The notes under the pieces: generated by a model | Told to the model about the DNA's origin: nothing | Seen by the model: only the letters and a program-made list of their open reading frames with translations | Database searches by the model: none | Shown here: positions 29,317 through 37,406 of the stretch, piece after piece | Position numbering within the stretch: position 1 is the first letter of the stretch | How the letters are laid out: each line of letters begins with the position of its first letter | Position numbers and translations under genes: made by a program | Assembly: GCF_030378065.1 (NCBI RefSeq) | Contig: NZ_JAUCGJ010000008.1 | Coordinates: 41,031 to 105,030 of the forward strand | DNA from: Candidatus Venteria ishoeyi | GTDB lineage: Bacteria; Pseudomonadota; Gammaproteobacteria; Beggiatoales; Beggiatoaceae | Reading direction: 5' to 3' | Length of the DNA: 64,000 nt

Positions 29317-30852
29317 TCACAAAATCACTGCAAAAGTCACCACAACCATCAGCAGCAAATAACGCGGCTGGCTGAGTAAATAATCCAATTTATCAAAAGA
29401 CTTGCCTAATCTATTCAGCACGCTTAATAAGCCCTCGCCACCGCCACGCAGTATCAATTGTTCTTCAAACCAATAAGACCAGGCCGCAACCCATTGCAAT
29501 AAACGTCCTGCCATGCCCCGGGCGTGACCGATGCGTTGATCGCTTTGGTGACCACTCAGGGTGGGGTATACACCGGTTGCACCGGGCAGGCCGACCATGC
29601 GATTGACGATACGATCATCAAAAGCCTGGACATCACGAGCCATCAGGCTCAACGGGCGCACCCAGACGGCATCGGCAAAGCTATCCAGCCAGAATCGCTG
29701 CAAAGCGGCGATATATAACTTGGGACAGCGTTGCATCCAGGCCGGTACTGGCCTTGCCGGACGGCTGACCAGATGCATCAGCGCCGGGGCATGGAGGAAT
29801 TGATAAGCGCGCCAGATGGCATGTAGCGCCAGATACCAGGCTGCCAGGGTGAAATAGCCCAAACCACATAGCAGGAACATAACCCCGACTTGCCCGGTGG
29901 TGGAAAACATCAACGAGGATTTGACATCAGTTTGCACCAAACCGGATAAGAAACCATAAAGTGCCGTTAATGCGCCCAGTACCGCCAATAAAATCATAAA
30001 CAGCGGTACTTGCTCCCACAATGGCTGTAAACGAATCACCAGATAAACCCCGGCGTGTACCATCAGTGAGCCATAAAAAATAGCGCTGGAGGGTGTGGGG
30101 CCTTCCAAAGCGCGGCTAATCCAAGGAGAAAACGGTACCAGGGCGGACTTTGCCAGCGCCGCCAGCAAAAAGCCCAGGGCAACGACACCCACTGCCAGCG
30201 TACTGTGTTGCTGGGCATTTTCAAGAATAACGGGCCATTCCAGACTGTTCCACCACAGCAAGGAAAAAGCCATTGCCAGGATAAAACCGGCATCGCCAAT
30301 GCGGTTGGTGACAAAAGCACGATTGGCATTTTTTGTTGCATTAGGCCGATCCAGCGCATAACCTATCAACAGATAAGAACTCACCCCCGCCAACTCCCAG
30401 CCAATAAAGGCCAGCAAAGCATTACCCGCTAAAACAATCAGCAGCATGGCGCTTGTGAACAGCGAGATCACCATAAAAAAGCGCTGAAACCCGGCTTCAC
30501 GATGCAGATAATTAATGGAAAAACGGGTGCTAAGAAAGGCTATCAGCGCCACCAATGTGCCGATAGACAAACCCAGAGTGTCCAGTCTTAAACTGAAGCT
30601 TAAATGATAATCACCGGCATTAAACCAGGTCAGCGCCTGGGTTTGCCCCGGCACACCCTGCCATAAGGCCAGCATGTCCACTGCTAACAATAGTAACAAT
30701 GAAGCCAATGAGGCCAGCGAGGCAACCCGCGCCGTGTGTTTTTCCCCGGCTTCGCCACGGTTGTTAAAAAATAAATAACTTATCGCCAGCCAGCTTGCCG
30801 CTAACAGGGGGAATAAGGGTATCAGATAATACCAGAGTGTTGATTCAGTCAT
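29317..30852 (-). CDS. dabB: DabB-like / NuoL-like proton-conducting subunit
   Basis: A 511-residue polytopic protein of the NuoL/DabB type. DabB is the cation-conducting membrane partner of DabA in energy-coupled CO2 hydration and bicarbonate accumulation. Features include FSLRLDTLGLSIGTLVALIA, the helix-5 Glu in AFIGWELAGVSSYLLIGYA, and LAALAKSALVPFSPWISRAL, where both charged residues are conserved. After about 370 residues the C-terminal part is hydrophilic and basic with a last membrane helix near the end, unlike complex I NuoL. ATG at 30852 (MTESTLWYYLIPLFPLLAAS) is preceded by GGAAGGA six bases away; a longer frame is unlikely. The symbol is given because of dabA in the same cluster and the sequence type. 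Confidence 0.82.
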   Translation of the reverse strand: MTESTLWYYLIPLFPLLAASWLAISYLFFNNRGEAGEKHTARVASLASLASLLLLLAVDMLALWQGVPGQTQALTWFNAGDYHLSFSLRLDTLGLSIGTLVALIAFLSTRFSINYLHREAGFQRFFMVISLFTSAMLLIVLAGNALLAFIGWELAGVSSYLLIGYALDRPNATKNANRAFVTNRIGDAGFILAMAFSLLWWNSLEWPVILENAQQHSTLAVGVVALGFLLAALAKSALVPFSPWISRALEGPTPSSAIFYGSLMVHAGVYLVIRLQPLWEQVPLFMILLAVLGALTALYGFLSGLVQTDVKSSLMFSTTGQVGVMFLLCGLGYFTLAAWYLALHAIWRAYQFLHAPALMHLVSRPARPVPAWMQRCPKLYIAALQRFWLDSFADAVWVRPLSLMARDVQAFDDRIVNRMVGLPGATGVYPTLSGHQSDQRIGHARGMAGRLLQWVAAWSYWFEEQLILRGGGEGLLSVLNRLGKSFDKLDYLLSQPRYLLLMVVVTFAVIL

Positions 30853-30912
30853 TATTATCCTTCCAGTTATATTGACAGCATTGCTTTTTCTAAACACTTA
30901 TCCAGTAAATAT

Positions 30913-31146
30913 TTAATCCCACTCATCACGCATAGCCTGCTGAACCAGTAAAGGATCGCCGTCAAAAGCTGTAGAATTCTTTAACGCGCCAATCAGCGAT
31001 TTAAGTGATCGTTTTGCTGGCATAGGCAGTTTTTCTGAAGGTTCCAGCAAAGTCAAAATTGCCCGCATTTGCCGTGCTGGATGAATAGGCCCCAGCAGGC
31101 TTACGCTACCATTTTTTTCAACAATCACTTCTATGCTTTGCAACAT
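30913..31146 (-). CDS. Small unknown protein between dabA and dabB
   Basis: A 77-residue protein, MLQSIEVIVEKNGSVSLLGP at its start, with a beta hairpin followed by helices. The layout (ExxVxxNGxVxLL) resembles short antitoxin-like or DUF2281-like N-termini, but no toxin gene is adjacent. AGGGA precedes the ATG at 31146. Because it sits within the DAB-type operon, 60 bases upstream of the dabB-like start, it may be either a passenger module or an accessory factor. Function unknown. Confidence 0.65.
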   Translation of the reverse strand: MLQSIEVIVEKNGSVSLLGPIHPARQMRAILTLLEPSEKLPMPAKRSLKSLIGALKNSTAFDGDPLLVQQAMRDEWD

Positions 31147-31264
31147 GCAACTTTCCCTTATCAAGTTTTAACAACTACCTTCATTTTGAATATAATGTTT
31201 TGCTAATTTGTGCTATCAAGCCCAAAACATGTGCCACGGAGGTGGGGCGGCTTGAGCTGATTGT

Positions 31265-31540
31265 TTAGGTGTTAATGTCATGATGACTCTTTATTTTCTG
31301 ATAGCACTCACTGCATACAACAGCAAAATTAGTAAATTCTTTGAATTTCTCTGTTTTGCTCTGTTCTTCAAGATACAGATGCTCACATGCGTAGCACCAA
31401 CCTTGGAGGTCACCTGGCACTGAGCTGTTTTCAATAAACCCAAGCGGCGCACCATTGTTATTAACAAGATGACGACACACTATAGATGCTTCGCAAGTTC
31501 CATGCTCTTTACAATCAATGGTTGAATTATCTTCGGACAT
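31265..31540 (-). CDS. Small Cys-rich protein (probable zinc-binding), next to dabA
   Basis: A 91-residue soluble protein with seven cysteines arranged as CKEHGTC, C in IVCRHL, CYACEHL and CSECY, plus histidines. This suggests one or two zinc sites. It resembles an uncharacterised small family seen widely in proteobacteria, with the pattern C..HG....VC.HL and WC.ACE (remembered resemblance). Its start lies 24 bases downstream of the dabA stop, so it is cotranscribed. DabA itself has a zinc active site, so a role in zinc delivery or regulation is conceivable, but that is inference. Confidence 0.75.
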   Translation of the reverse strand: MSEDNSTIDCKEHGTCEASIVCRHLVNNNGAPLGFIENSSVPGDLQGWCYACEHLYLEEQSKTEKFKEFTNFAVVCSECYQKIKSHHDINT

Positions 31541-31564
31541 TATTTTCTTTACACCTAACGCCTG

Positions 31565-34500
31565 TTATCTCTTTATTTCTTCCGGTGTCGTCACCAACGC
31601 TGGCCAGAGTGGGCCGCTATGCCCTTGATACCAGTCCGGCGAGCGTTTAACTTTGGGCAGCTCCGTGTCTTTTGCCTGCCACAATACCCAGCCCTGCGCC
31701 GGATCAAAGGTATGAATGTCACCGCTGTCAGGGTCTTTAGCGCTGAGCAGCAGCCAGCCCTTACCCACCAGCTCCTGCAAGGGCGGCTGGCGCTGGTAAA
31801 TTGTTGTTAATATATCGATGTTGGCTTCCACCACCACTTGCAAACGCATGGCTTCGTGAATTTCAATCATCTGCCGTGGCAAGCCAGTACGTAAATCACT
31901 GCTGGTACCTTCCATGACACCAAAAAAGCCGGTGACATTATGGGCAACCTTGGTGCCACAACCAAATTGTTCATTATTGACAGTGGAAAAATAATATTCC
32001 AGGTTAATACCCGCGCCTACCGGCCCTGCGGCAAGCAGGATTTTTTCCACGATCTCGCCTTCCGGGTCTTGGGTGGCATCGTAAGAAATCAGAAACAGGC
32101 GGCGGTCAAAAAAAGCGCCCCGTGTCGCGCTGCGCCGTCCGATAAAAGCGGCAGCATTGGTGGCATGACCCAGTTCAGGACGTGCCTGACTGAAATCATG
32201 GGCGCGGGAAACCACATGATGCAAAGCGGCTTCTGCGCTAGGTTTATCCGGGGCTGAGGCAAGACGGCGGCAGCGTTCATGCGCTGAAGCACGGCAGGCA
32301 TAGTCCAGGGTTTGGCGTAATTCAGCCACTTGCGCCTGTTTATTTTCCGGTATCAGGTTTTCGTCATACCATAAGACGACTTCATCGCAGGTATTATGTT
32401 CCAGCCCCAGAAACCAGGTATCGTCAGGAATATCCAGACCGTTGGTGCGCAGGCGCTGGCGAATTTCCGGGCGGTTGGCAATCGCGGCAAAGGTACGGGC
32501 ATTGGGGCCGGAGTGACGACCACTGCACGCGCCACAATCATAGGCTGCCATGTGCGGGTTGTTTTGACTGCCAGAACCATGACCAAACATCGCCACTAAC
32601 GGCGCAAAATTTGAAGTCAGGCCCACCATGCGCAGAAAGGCTTCCACCCGCGTTGCCTGTTCTTCATCACTGAAGCCCAGATGATTGTGTTCCGGCGTGG
32701 GTTCAGTCGCTGCCGCCTCTTCGCTGCTGCTAAACTGAATTTTTGTGGGTACTTCCAGATCAAAGCGGCGGCGCAGTTTGTCCAGCCAACTGTCGCTTTG
32801 CCGGGGTAACAGAACCTTGCCCAGCAGCCCTAGCAGCGCCACTGGTGCGGAAAAAGCAATCAATAATGTGGAAGTGAATAAGTTACGGCGCACTTCATGA
32901 TGCAGCCAGTTTCTAATCCGCTTACGCAACTGGTAACGCTGTTGATGTTGCTGTTTAAGCGCTTCAGCTTCCGGCATGGCCTGCTCGCGGATTTCATGAG
33001 ACGGCACTTGTACCACAGGACATAAGGGGGTGACTGCCTCATCATCCAGCCCGCGCCAGTTGATCGTCAGGTTAAAAAAGCCTGCTGCACCCAGGGTTTC
33101 CACCTCGGGATATTGTTCTTCAATATGGCGGCGCATACCTTCTTCGCGGTCATCCATGCAAAACATCAACTGCGCCCGTGGCCTGTTATCACCGCTGAAT
33201 GCGCGCCCACGCCCATGATTGGCGGCTAAGGCCTGAAGTAAATGATCCCGGTAATGACGTTCATAAGCCTGCAACCAGATAAACCCACTACGCTGCTCAT
33301 CCATTTTATCCAGACAAGCGAATAAGTCCTGAATGTGGCTTTCATCAAATAAGGCTAACTGGGTATCACTCAATCCCAAGTGCTGGCACAGACGGAATAA
33401 ACGCCAGCCACTTTGGTAAACGCTATAAGTTCCTGTACCTTTATCCCCGGCAGGACTGGCGCGCCAACTATTAATGAGTTGCGCCACATAGAGCCAGTCA
33501 TGATCTTCTGCGGGGTTCAGGCTGGAGCGGTTTGCCAGATGTTGCGCCTGATCCACCAGGTATTCCGGCAGGCGGGTGTTATAGAGATGATGGCGCACCA
33601 GAAATTCTGCATAATGGGCGCGGAAATAGGTATCCATGGCATCCAGATTGGCTTCAAGCTGCCAGCGATCACGGCACACACGCTGCGCAAACAAACGCTC
33701 TAACACCAGACGCACTGCCAGATAATCAATCATATCCACAGGCGGCAGATCAGCATAGCCCGGACGCTGTGCCAGCCAGTTCACCATGCCCGACCAACCC
33801 GGTAATTCCAGTGCCAGTTGTTGTAAATAAGCCGTCCAGCGCGCTTGTGGCAGACGCAGTTGTTGCAGGCTGGCAATCACCACATCCATGGGATCATCAG
33901 GCAATGCCGCCACGGTTTTTTGATAATCGGGCAGTGAATCAAAAAAATGAGTGGGATCGCTTAAAGCGGTCTGTTTCCAGGCGGCGTAAAAACCGGCAGC
34001 ACGCTGTGGGTGATGCCAGGCAGCCAGCCCTTGATCCAGATAGGCGGCAAGATGGCGCAGCAACAAAGGGCGTAAATCACCCAGAATATCGCGGCTGCTC
34101 AGGCTTTGTAACAGGCCGCGCAAGGTAGTACGTTCCCCCACATCCGCTAATAAGGTGGTTAAACGGCTGACAGACTGCTGACGTAGTTGACGCAGGGCAG
34201 GCGGCTCTTCAATAGCCTCCTGCGTTTCCATCTCATCATCAGATTGCGAGGCACCGGTTTGTGCCAGCCTGTATTGCTGTAAAATATCGGCATCCAGTTG
34301 TGGCGACATGTCGAGCAAGTCTTCGGGATGTAATAAAAAATATTCCAGCCCCAGTTTTTCCAGACAAGTCTGCCATAAAGCAGCAACACATTCAGCATCG
34401 CTATTGCCTGTACTGGTTTCGCGCAACTGCTGGCGTTTAGCTTCAGACACATCGCCCTGGAAGGTTTCCAGCACTTTTTGTTCTTCAATCTGCCAGTTCA

Positions 34501-34900
34501 GCCGACATGCCGTGAGTGGCTTAAAAGGGTGTAATAAAGTGCTGCGGTAAACTTCACGGCGGCTCAGTGAGCAGCCTTCCAATTTAACAATGTGAGTCTC
34601 GGCCTGAAGTTCAGCATCAGCATCCAGCACAGTGTCCAGATCATCCTGGGAAATACGCCCCTGTTGATAATAGGCGCGGTACTGCTCGGCAGGTAAATAA
34701 GCATAGTTTCCGGTTAACTCAAACACCTGTTTCAGTGCTTCCGGGAATTCCAGATGCTGATAACCATGTATGGTATTGTGATGCACAAAATCCTTAATGG
34801 ATGCCTGCCCAGGTAAGACATGATCAAAATGGGCAATGGCTGCGCGGAGTTGTTCGCGGATGTCGCTGCTATTGGTATGGCTGTCAGTATCAGAGGACAT
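31565..34900 (-). CDS. dabA: Inorganic carbon accumulation protein DabA (DUF2309)
   Basis: An 1111-residue DabA. It has a carbonic-anhydrase-like zinc site. Coupled to a DabB-type membrane subunit, it drives one-way hydration of CO2 to bicarbonate in the cytoplasm, raising inorganic carbon for RuBisCO. Zinc-site motifs are present: the Cys and Asp in MFCMDDREEGMRRHIE (about 580 and 582), His in GHGSGSQNNP (about 773) and Cys in YDCGACSGRHSGPN (about 788-790). The N-terminal KDFVHHNTIHGYQHLEF is also typical. Length is longer than short DabA forms (about 800), placing it in the long class. It starts 14 bases after the NuoM-like C gene. Confidence 0.95.
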   Translation of the reverse strand: MSSDTDSHTNSSDIREQLRAAIAHFDHVLPGQASIKDFVHHNTIHGYQHLEFPEALKQVFELTGNYAYLPAEQYRAYYQQGRISQDDLDTVLDADAELQAETHIVKLEGCSLSRREVYRSTLLHPFKPLTACRLNWQIEEQKVLETFQGDVSEAKRQQLRETSTGNSDAECVAALWQTCLEKLGLEYFLLHPEDLLDMSPQLDADILQQYRLAQTGASQSDDEMETQEAIEEPPALRQLRQQSVSRLTTLLADVGERTTLRGLLQSLSSRDILGDLRPLLLRHLAAYLDQGLAAWHHPQRAAGFYAAWKQTALSDPTHFFDSLPDYQKTVAALPDDPMDVVIASLQQLRLPQARWTAYLQQLALELPGWSGMVNWLAQRPGYADLPPVDMIDYLAVRLVLERLFAQRVCRDRWQLEANLDAMDTYFRAHYAEFLVRHHLYNTRLPEYLVDQAQHLANRSSLNPAEDHDWLYVAQLINSWRASPAGDKGTGTYSVYQSGWRLFRLCQHLGLSDTQLALFDESHIQDLFACLDKMDEQRSGFIWLQAYERHYRDHLLQALAANHGRGRAFSGDNRPRAQLMFCMDDREEGMRRHIEEQYPEVETLGAAGFFNLTINWRGLDDEAVTPLCPVVQVPSHEIREQAMPEAEALKQQHQQRYQLRKRIRNWLHHEVRRNLFTSTLLIAFSAPVALLGLLGKVLLPRQSDSWLDKLRRRFDLEVPTKIQFSSSEEAAATEPTPEHNHLGFSDEEQATRVEAFLRMVGLTSNFAPLVAMFGHGSGSQNNPHMAAYDCGACSGRHSGPNARTFAAIANRPEIRQRLRTNGLDIPDDTWFLGLEHNTCDEVVLWYDENLIPENKQAQVAELRQTLDYACRASAHERCRRLASAPDKPSAEAALHHVVSRAHDFSQARPELGHATNAAAFIGRRSATRGAFFDRRLFLISYDATQDPEGEIVEKILLAAGPVGAGINLEYYFSTVNNEQFGCGTKVAHNVTGFFGVMEGTSSDLRTGLPRQMIEIHEAMRLQVVVEANIDILTTIYQRQPPLQELVGKGWLLLSAKDPDSGDIHTFDPAQGWVLWQAKDTELPKVKRSPDWYQGHSGPLWPALVTTPEEIKR

Positions 34901-34914
34901 GATAAAAACCTGGA

Positions 34915-36369
34915 TTAAAACAATTGACTGAGCGCGGAAACAGACGCGGCGCTGAGTTTAAGCAGGGGTTCGGGGTACAGACCCAAGGCGATAATGGCAA
35001 AACATAACACTGCCGCAGCGGGCAGCTCATGTTTTTGCAAATCCTTGATCTGCTGCATCTTGTCATTGCTCGGGCCGGTAAACAGCAGGCTGATGGTGCG
35101 CACCGCATAGGCAGCACTGATCAAGACGCCCAGGCTGATAAGTATAATCACCCAGCCCCAGCGTGCAAAACCACCGATAATGGCGTGTAATTCCGCAACA
35201 AAACCTGCTGTGCCAGGTAGCCCGACCGCGCCAACAAAAGCAATAATGATAAAAAATGCAAAACGGGGCGTGACGCTGATCAATGAGGCATAATCATGAA
35301 TATCACGGGTTTTGGTGCGTTCATACAATAAACCGATAAGCAGAAATAAAGCCCCGGCAACCAGGCCGTGCGCCACCATCTGCATAACCGCACCAGTCAG
35401 CCCCGCCACATTCAGCGCGGCAATACCCAGCAAAACCACGCCCATATGGCTGATGGAAGAATAGGCGATCATACGTTTCAAATCACTTTGCCGCCATGCC
35501 AGCAAACCGCCATAAATCAGGCTGAACAAAGCCAGCCCCGCGAGCAGGCTTTGCAAGCTGAGTACTGCTTGCGGCAACATACCGGCGGCGCGCAGTAAAC
35601 CGTAAGAACCCATTTTCAGCAAAATACCCGATAATAAAATACTCACCGGACTGGGAGCTTCAACATGTGCTAACGGCAACCAGCCGTGCAGGGGGAAAAT
35701 CGGCATTTTCACCCCAAAACCAATCAGCAAGCCGAGGAAAATCAACACCTGGGTGGCTTGCGGCAAGCCCTGCGCACCCTCCTGTATGGTTTGCATGTCA
35801 AAGGAATGCATGCCCACGGCATCAAACACAGTCAGCAGACTGATCAGCATAAACACTGAGCCACCCATGGTATAGAGCACAAAGTTTAAGGAGGCCATGC
35901 TGCGCCGCACGCCGCCCCAGCGATCAATCAGGAAAAACAGGGGAATCAGGGTAAATTCCCAGAATACATAGAATAAAGCCCAGTCCTGCGCCATAAACAC
36001 GCCCAGCATAGCGGCTTCCAGCAACAGCATGGAAAAATAATAACCCTTGGGGCGTTGCCGGATATTGGCGGAAGCGAGAATGGCAACTAAACATAACAGC
36101 GTTGCCAGCAACAGCATGGGAAAGGAAAAGCCGTCCACGCCCAAGGCATAAGACGTACCCAGACGCGAGTTCCAGACATAACGTTCCAGAAACTGTAATC
36201 CAGCCTGGGTGGTATCAAAACGGGTCAGTAAAAACCAACTGAACATCAACGTCAGGCTGGAAGCGATAATGGCAACAGGACGCGCCAGAGTATCACGAGA
36301 GGCGGGCAAAGCGAGAATGAGTATCGCGCCCAGGATGGGGATTAATAATAAAATGGTCAATAGGCCCAT
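34915..36369 (-). CDS. NuoM/NdhD-like proton-translocating subunit C, first gene of the DAB-type operon
   Basis: A 484-residue polytopic protein of the proton_antipo_M family. YALGVDGFSFPMLLLATLL, the helix-5 Glu in FYVFWEFTLIPLFFLIDRWG, and GFGVKMPIFPLHGWLPLAHVEAP are intact, so proton conduction is likely. It is the most NuoM-like of the set. It is the first gene of the run leading into dabA, with AGAGGA upstream of the start; the operon promoter should lie between 36370 and 36513. Together with DabB and two other paralogues it suggests a complex with several proton channels attached to DabA, comparable in concept to cyanobacterial NDH-1 CO2 uptake complexes with NdhD/NdhF. Confidence 0.87.
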   Translation of the reverse strand: MGLLTILLLIPILGAILILALPASRDTLARPVAIIASSLTLMFSWFLLTRFDTTQAGLQFLERYVWNSRLGTSYALGVDGFSFPMLLLATLLCLVAILASANIRQRPKGYYFSMLLLEAAMLGVFMAQDWALFYVFWEFTLIPLFFLIDRWGGVRRSMASLNFVLYTMGGSVFMLISLLTVFDAVGMHSFDMQTIQEGAQGLPQATQVLIFLGLLIGFGVKMPIFPLHGWLPLAHVEAPSPVSILLSGILLKMGSYGLLRAAGMLPQAVLSLQSLLAGLALFSLIYGGLLAWRQSDLKRMIAYSSISHMGVVLLGIAALNVAGLTGAVMQMVAHGLVAGALFLLIGLLYERTKTRDIHDYASLISVTPRFAFFIIIAFVGAVGLPGTAGFVAELHAIIGGFARWGWVIILISLGVLISAAYAVRTISLLFTGPSNDKMQQIKDLQKHELPAAAVLCFAIIALGLYPEPLLKLSAASVSALSQLF

Positions 36370-36513
36370 ATAAGCTTTAGTCCTCTATTATATTTTTTGT
36401 GTAAAAAATACAATATTTATAATATTAATATCACGGTATTGATGCTGAATAGTCGCTAATGCGAATAATGTCTCAAATATCCTTCAATACAAGGAACCCA
36501 CAGAGTGGATAGT

Positions 36514-36546
36514 ATTATTGTTACCATGCTGAGCATGGTAACAAGG
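36514..36546. repeat. Hairpin repeat family D, left copy
   Basis: A 33-base unit starting ATTATTGTTACCATGC and ending GCATGGTAACAAGG, with a near-perfect palindromic core. The same unit with two compensatory changes (ATGC/GCAT becomes GTGC/GCAC) recurs at 37366-37398 in the same orientation. The two copies bracket one gene. Paired changes that preserve the stem suggest the hairpin is maintained. Confidence 0.7.
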
Positions 36547-36573
36547 TAAATAGTTCTATTTTCAATACTTTTA

Positions 36574-37179
36574 TCAGGCATTTTGAGTAGACATTTCGAC
36601 TAAAATGCTGACAATCTTATTTGGATCTTCAATGAGATATTCATCAAGATCAATCAATACATTCAGACCTTCCATGCTTATAAATTTCCATGATGTCCCT
36701 GTCGTGACCACGCCATATAATCGTGCAATCTGATTATTTTCAGTCTCATTGAAAATATTAGCAGCGACCATTTCTGCAATGCACTGCCCCAAACCCGCAA
36801 TAATATTTTCATTTTTTGCTTCAACGACAGTAATGACAGGACTATTTAAGATTAACTGTTCCTGGGATGCGCTAATAATAAAATCACAAAATCCATTCAA
36901 GCCCTTCTCTTTATCAACATTAAATTCAATGCCTGAAAACAAACTCACTTTATGCTTAAGTATTTTTCGTACTTCTACTAAAATATTGGAAATAATAAGC
37001 TCTGAGCGTGCTTTTTCTGTATTAATCGCACGGGCAAGGGGAATATTTTCCTTTAATATTTCTCTTAATGTTGAAGAAATATCAATACTTTTAATGCTGG
37101 AAAATACGTTTTCCTTTTCTGTCAGTGTGACACCAAGTATTTTTTTTACTTTTTTCAAGTCAAAGTCACTATATGACAT
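36574..37179 (-). CDS. Hypothetical protein with PD-(D/E)XK-like core
   Basis: A 201-residue soluble protein. After a helical N-terminus it has FCDFIIS, then VITVVEAKNENI, then GLGQCIAEMVAAN. The spacing D - (about 22) - ExK - helix with Gln is that of the PD-(D/E)XK nuclease superfamily, and the C-terminal VVTTGTSWKFIS strand is also seen in such proteins. GGAG precedes the ATG by seven bases. The gene is AT-rich compared with its neighbours and is bracketed by two copies of a hairpin repeat, suggesting acquisition. It could be a nuclease or a nuclease-derived fold without activity. Confidence 0.7.
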   Translation of the reverse strand: MSYSDFDLKKVKKILGVTLTEKENVFSSIKSIDISSTLREILKENIPLARAINTEKARSELIISNILVEVRKILKHKVSLFSGIEFNVDKEKGLNGFCDFIISASQEQLILNSPVITVVEAKNENIIAGLGQCIAEMVAANIFNETENNQIARLYGVVTTGTSWKFISMEGLNVLIDLDEYLIEDPNKIVSILVEMSTQNA

Positions 37180-37365
37180 AGATAATCTCCATTTATAGAT
37201 TTTCAGGTAAATAGTTTCTTAGTAATGAGAATGCTTGGTGTATTAACAACACACAATTTGGAAATTTAATATATGAAAATCTATATCAGTGGATTTACCT
37301 TGTTATGCTGATAATTAATTTCGATTTTTTCATTTAGCACGCCAATAGATCGCAAGGCGCATAAT

Positions 37366-37398
37366 ATTATTGTTACCGTGCAAAGCACGGTAACAAGG
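37366..37398. repeat. Hairpin repeat family D, right copy
   Basis: The same 33-base palindromic unit as at 36514-36546, here with GTTACCGTGC/GCACGGTAAC. It starts nine bases beyond the SulP stop codon and could serve as the sulP terminator; there is no long T run on that strand. Confidence 0.7.
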
Positions 37399-37406
37399 AG
37401 AATCAA

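Noticed and set aside
33532..34128. 198-residue plus-strand frame opposite dabA
   Set aside because: It is fully contained antisense to a confidently identified gene, is Pro/Arg/His-rich as expected for a shadow, and has no family features.
25221..36369. Reading the NuoL/NuoM-like genes as part of respiratory complex I
   Set aside because: No hydrophilic-arm or NuoH/A/J/K/N genes are present, and dabA lies among them.
36514..37398. The two palindromes as a CRISPR array or toxin-antitoxin boundary
   Set aside because: Only two repeat units 850 bases apart with a gene between them; no spacers, no cas genes and no second small gene.
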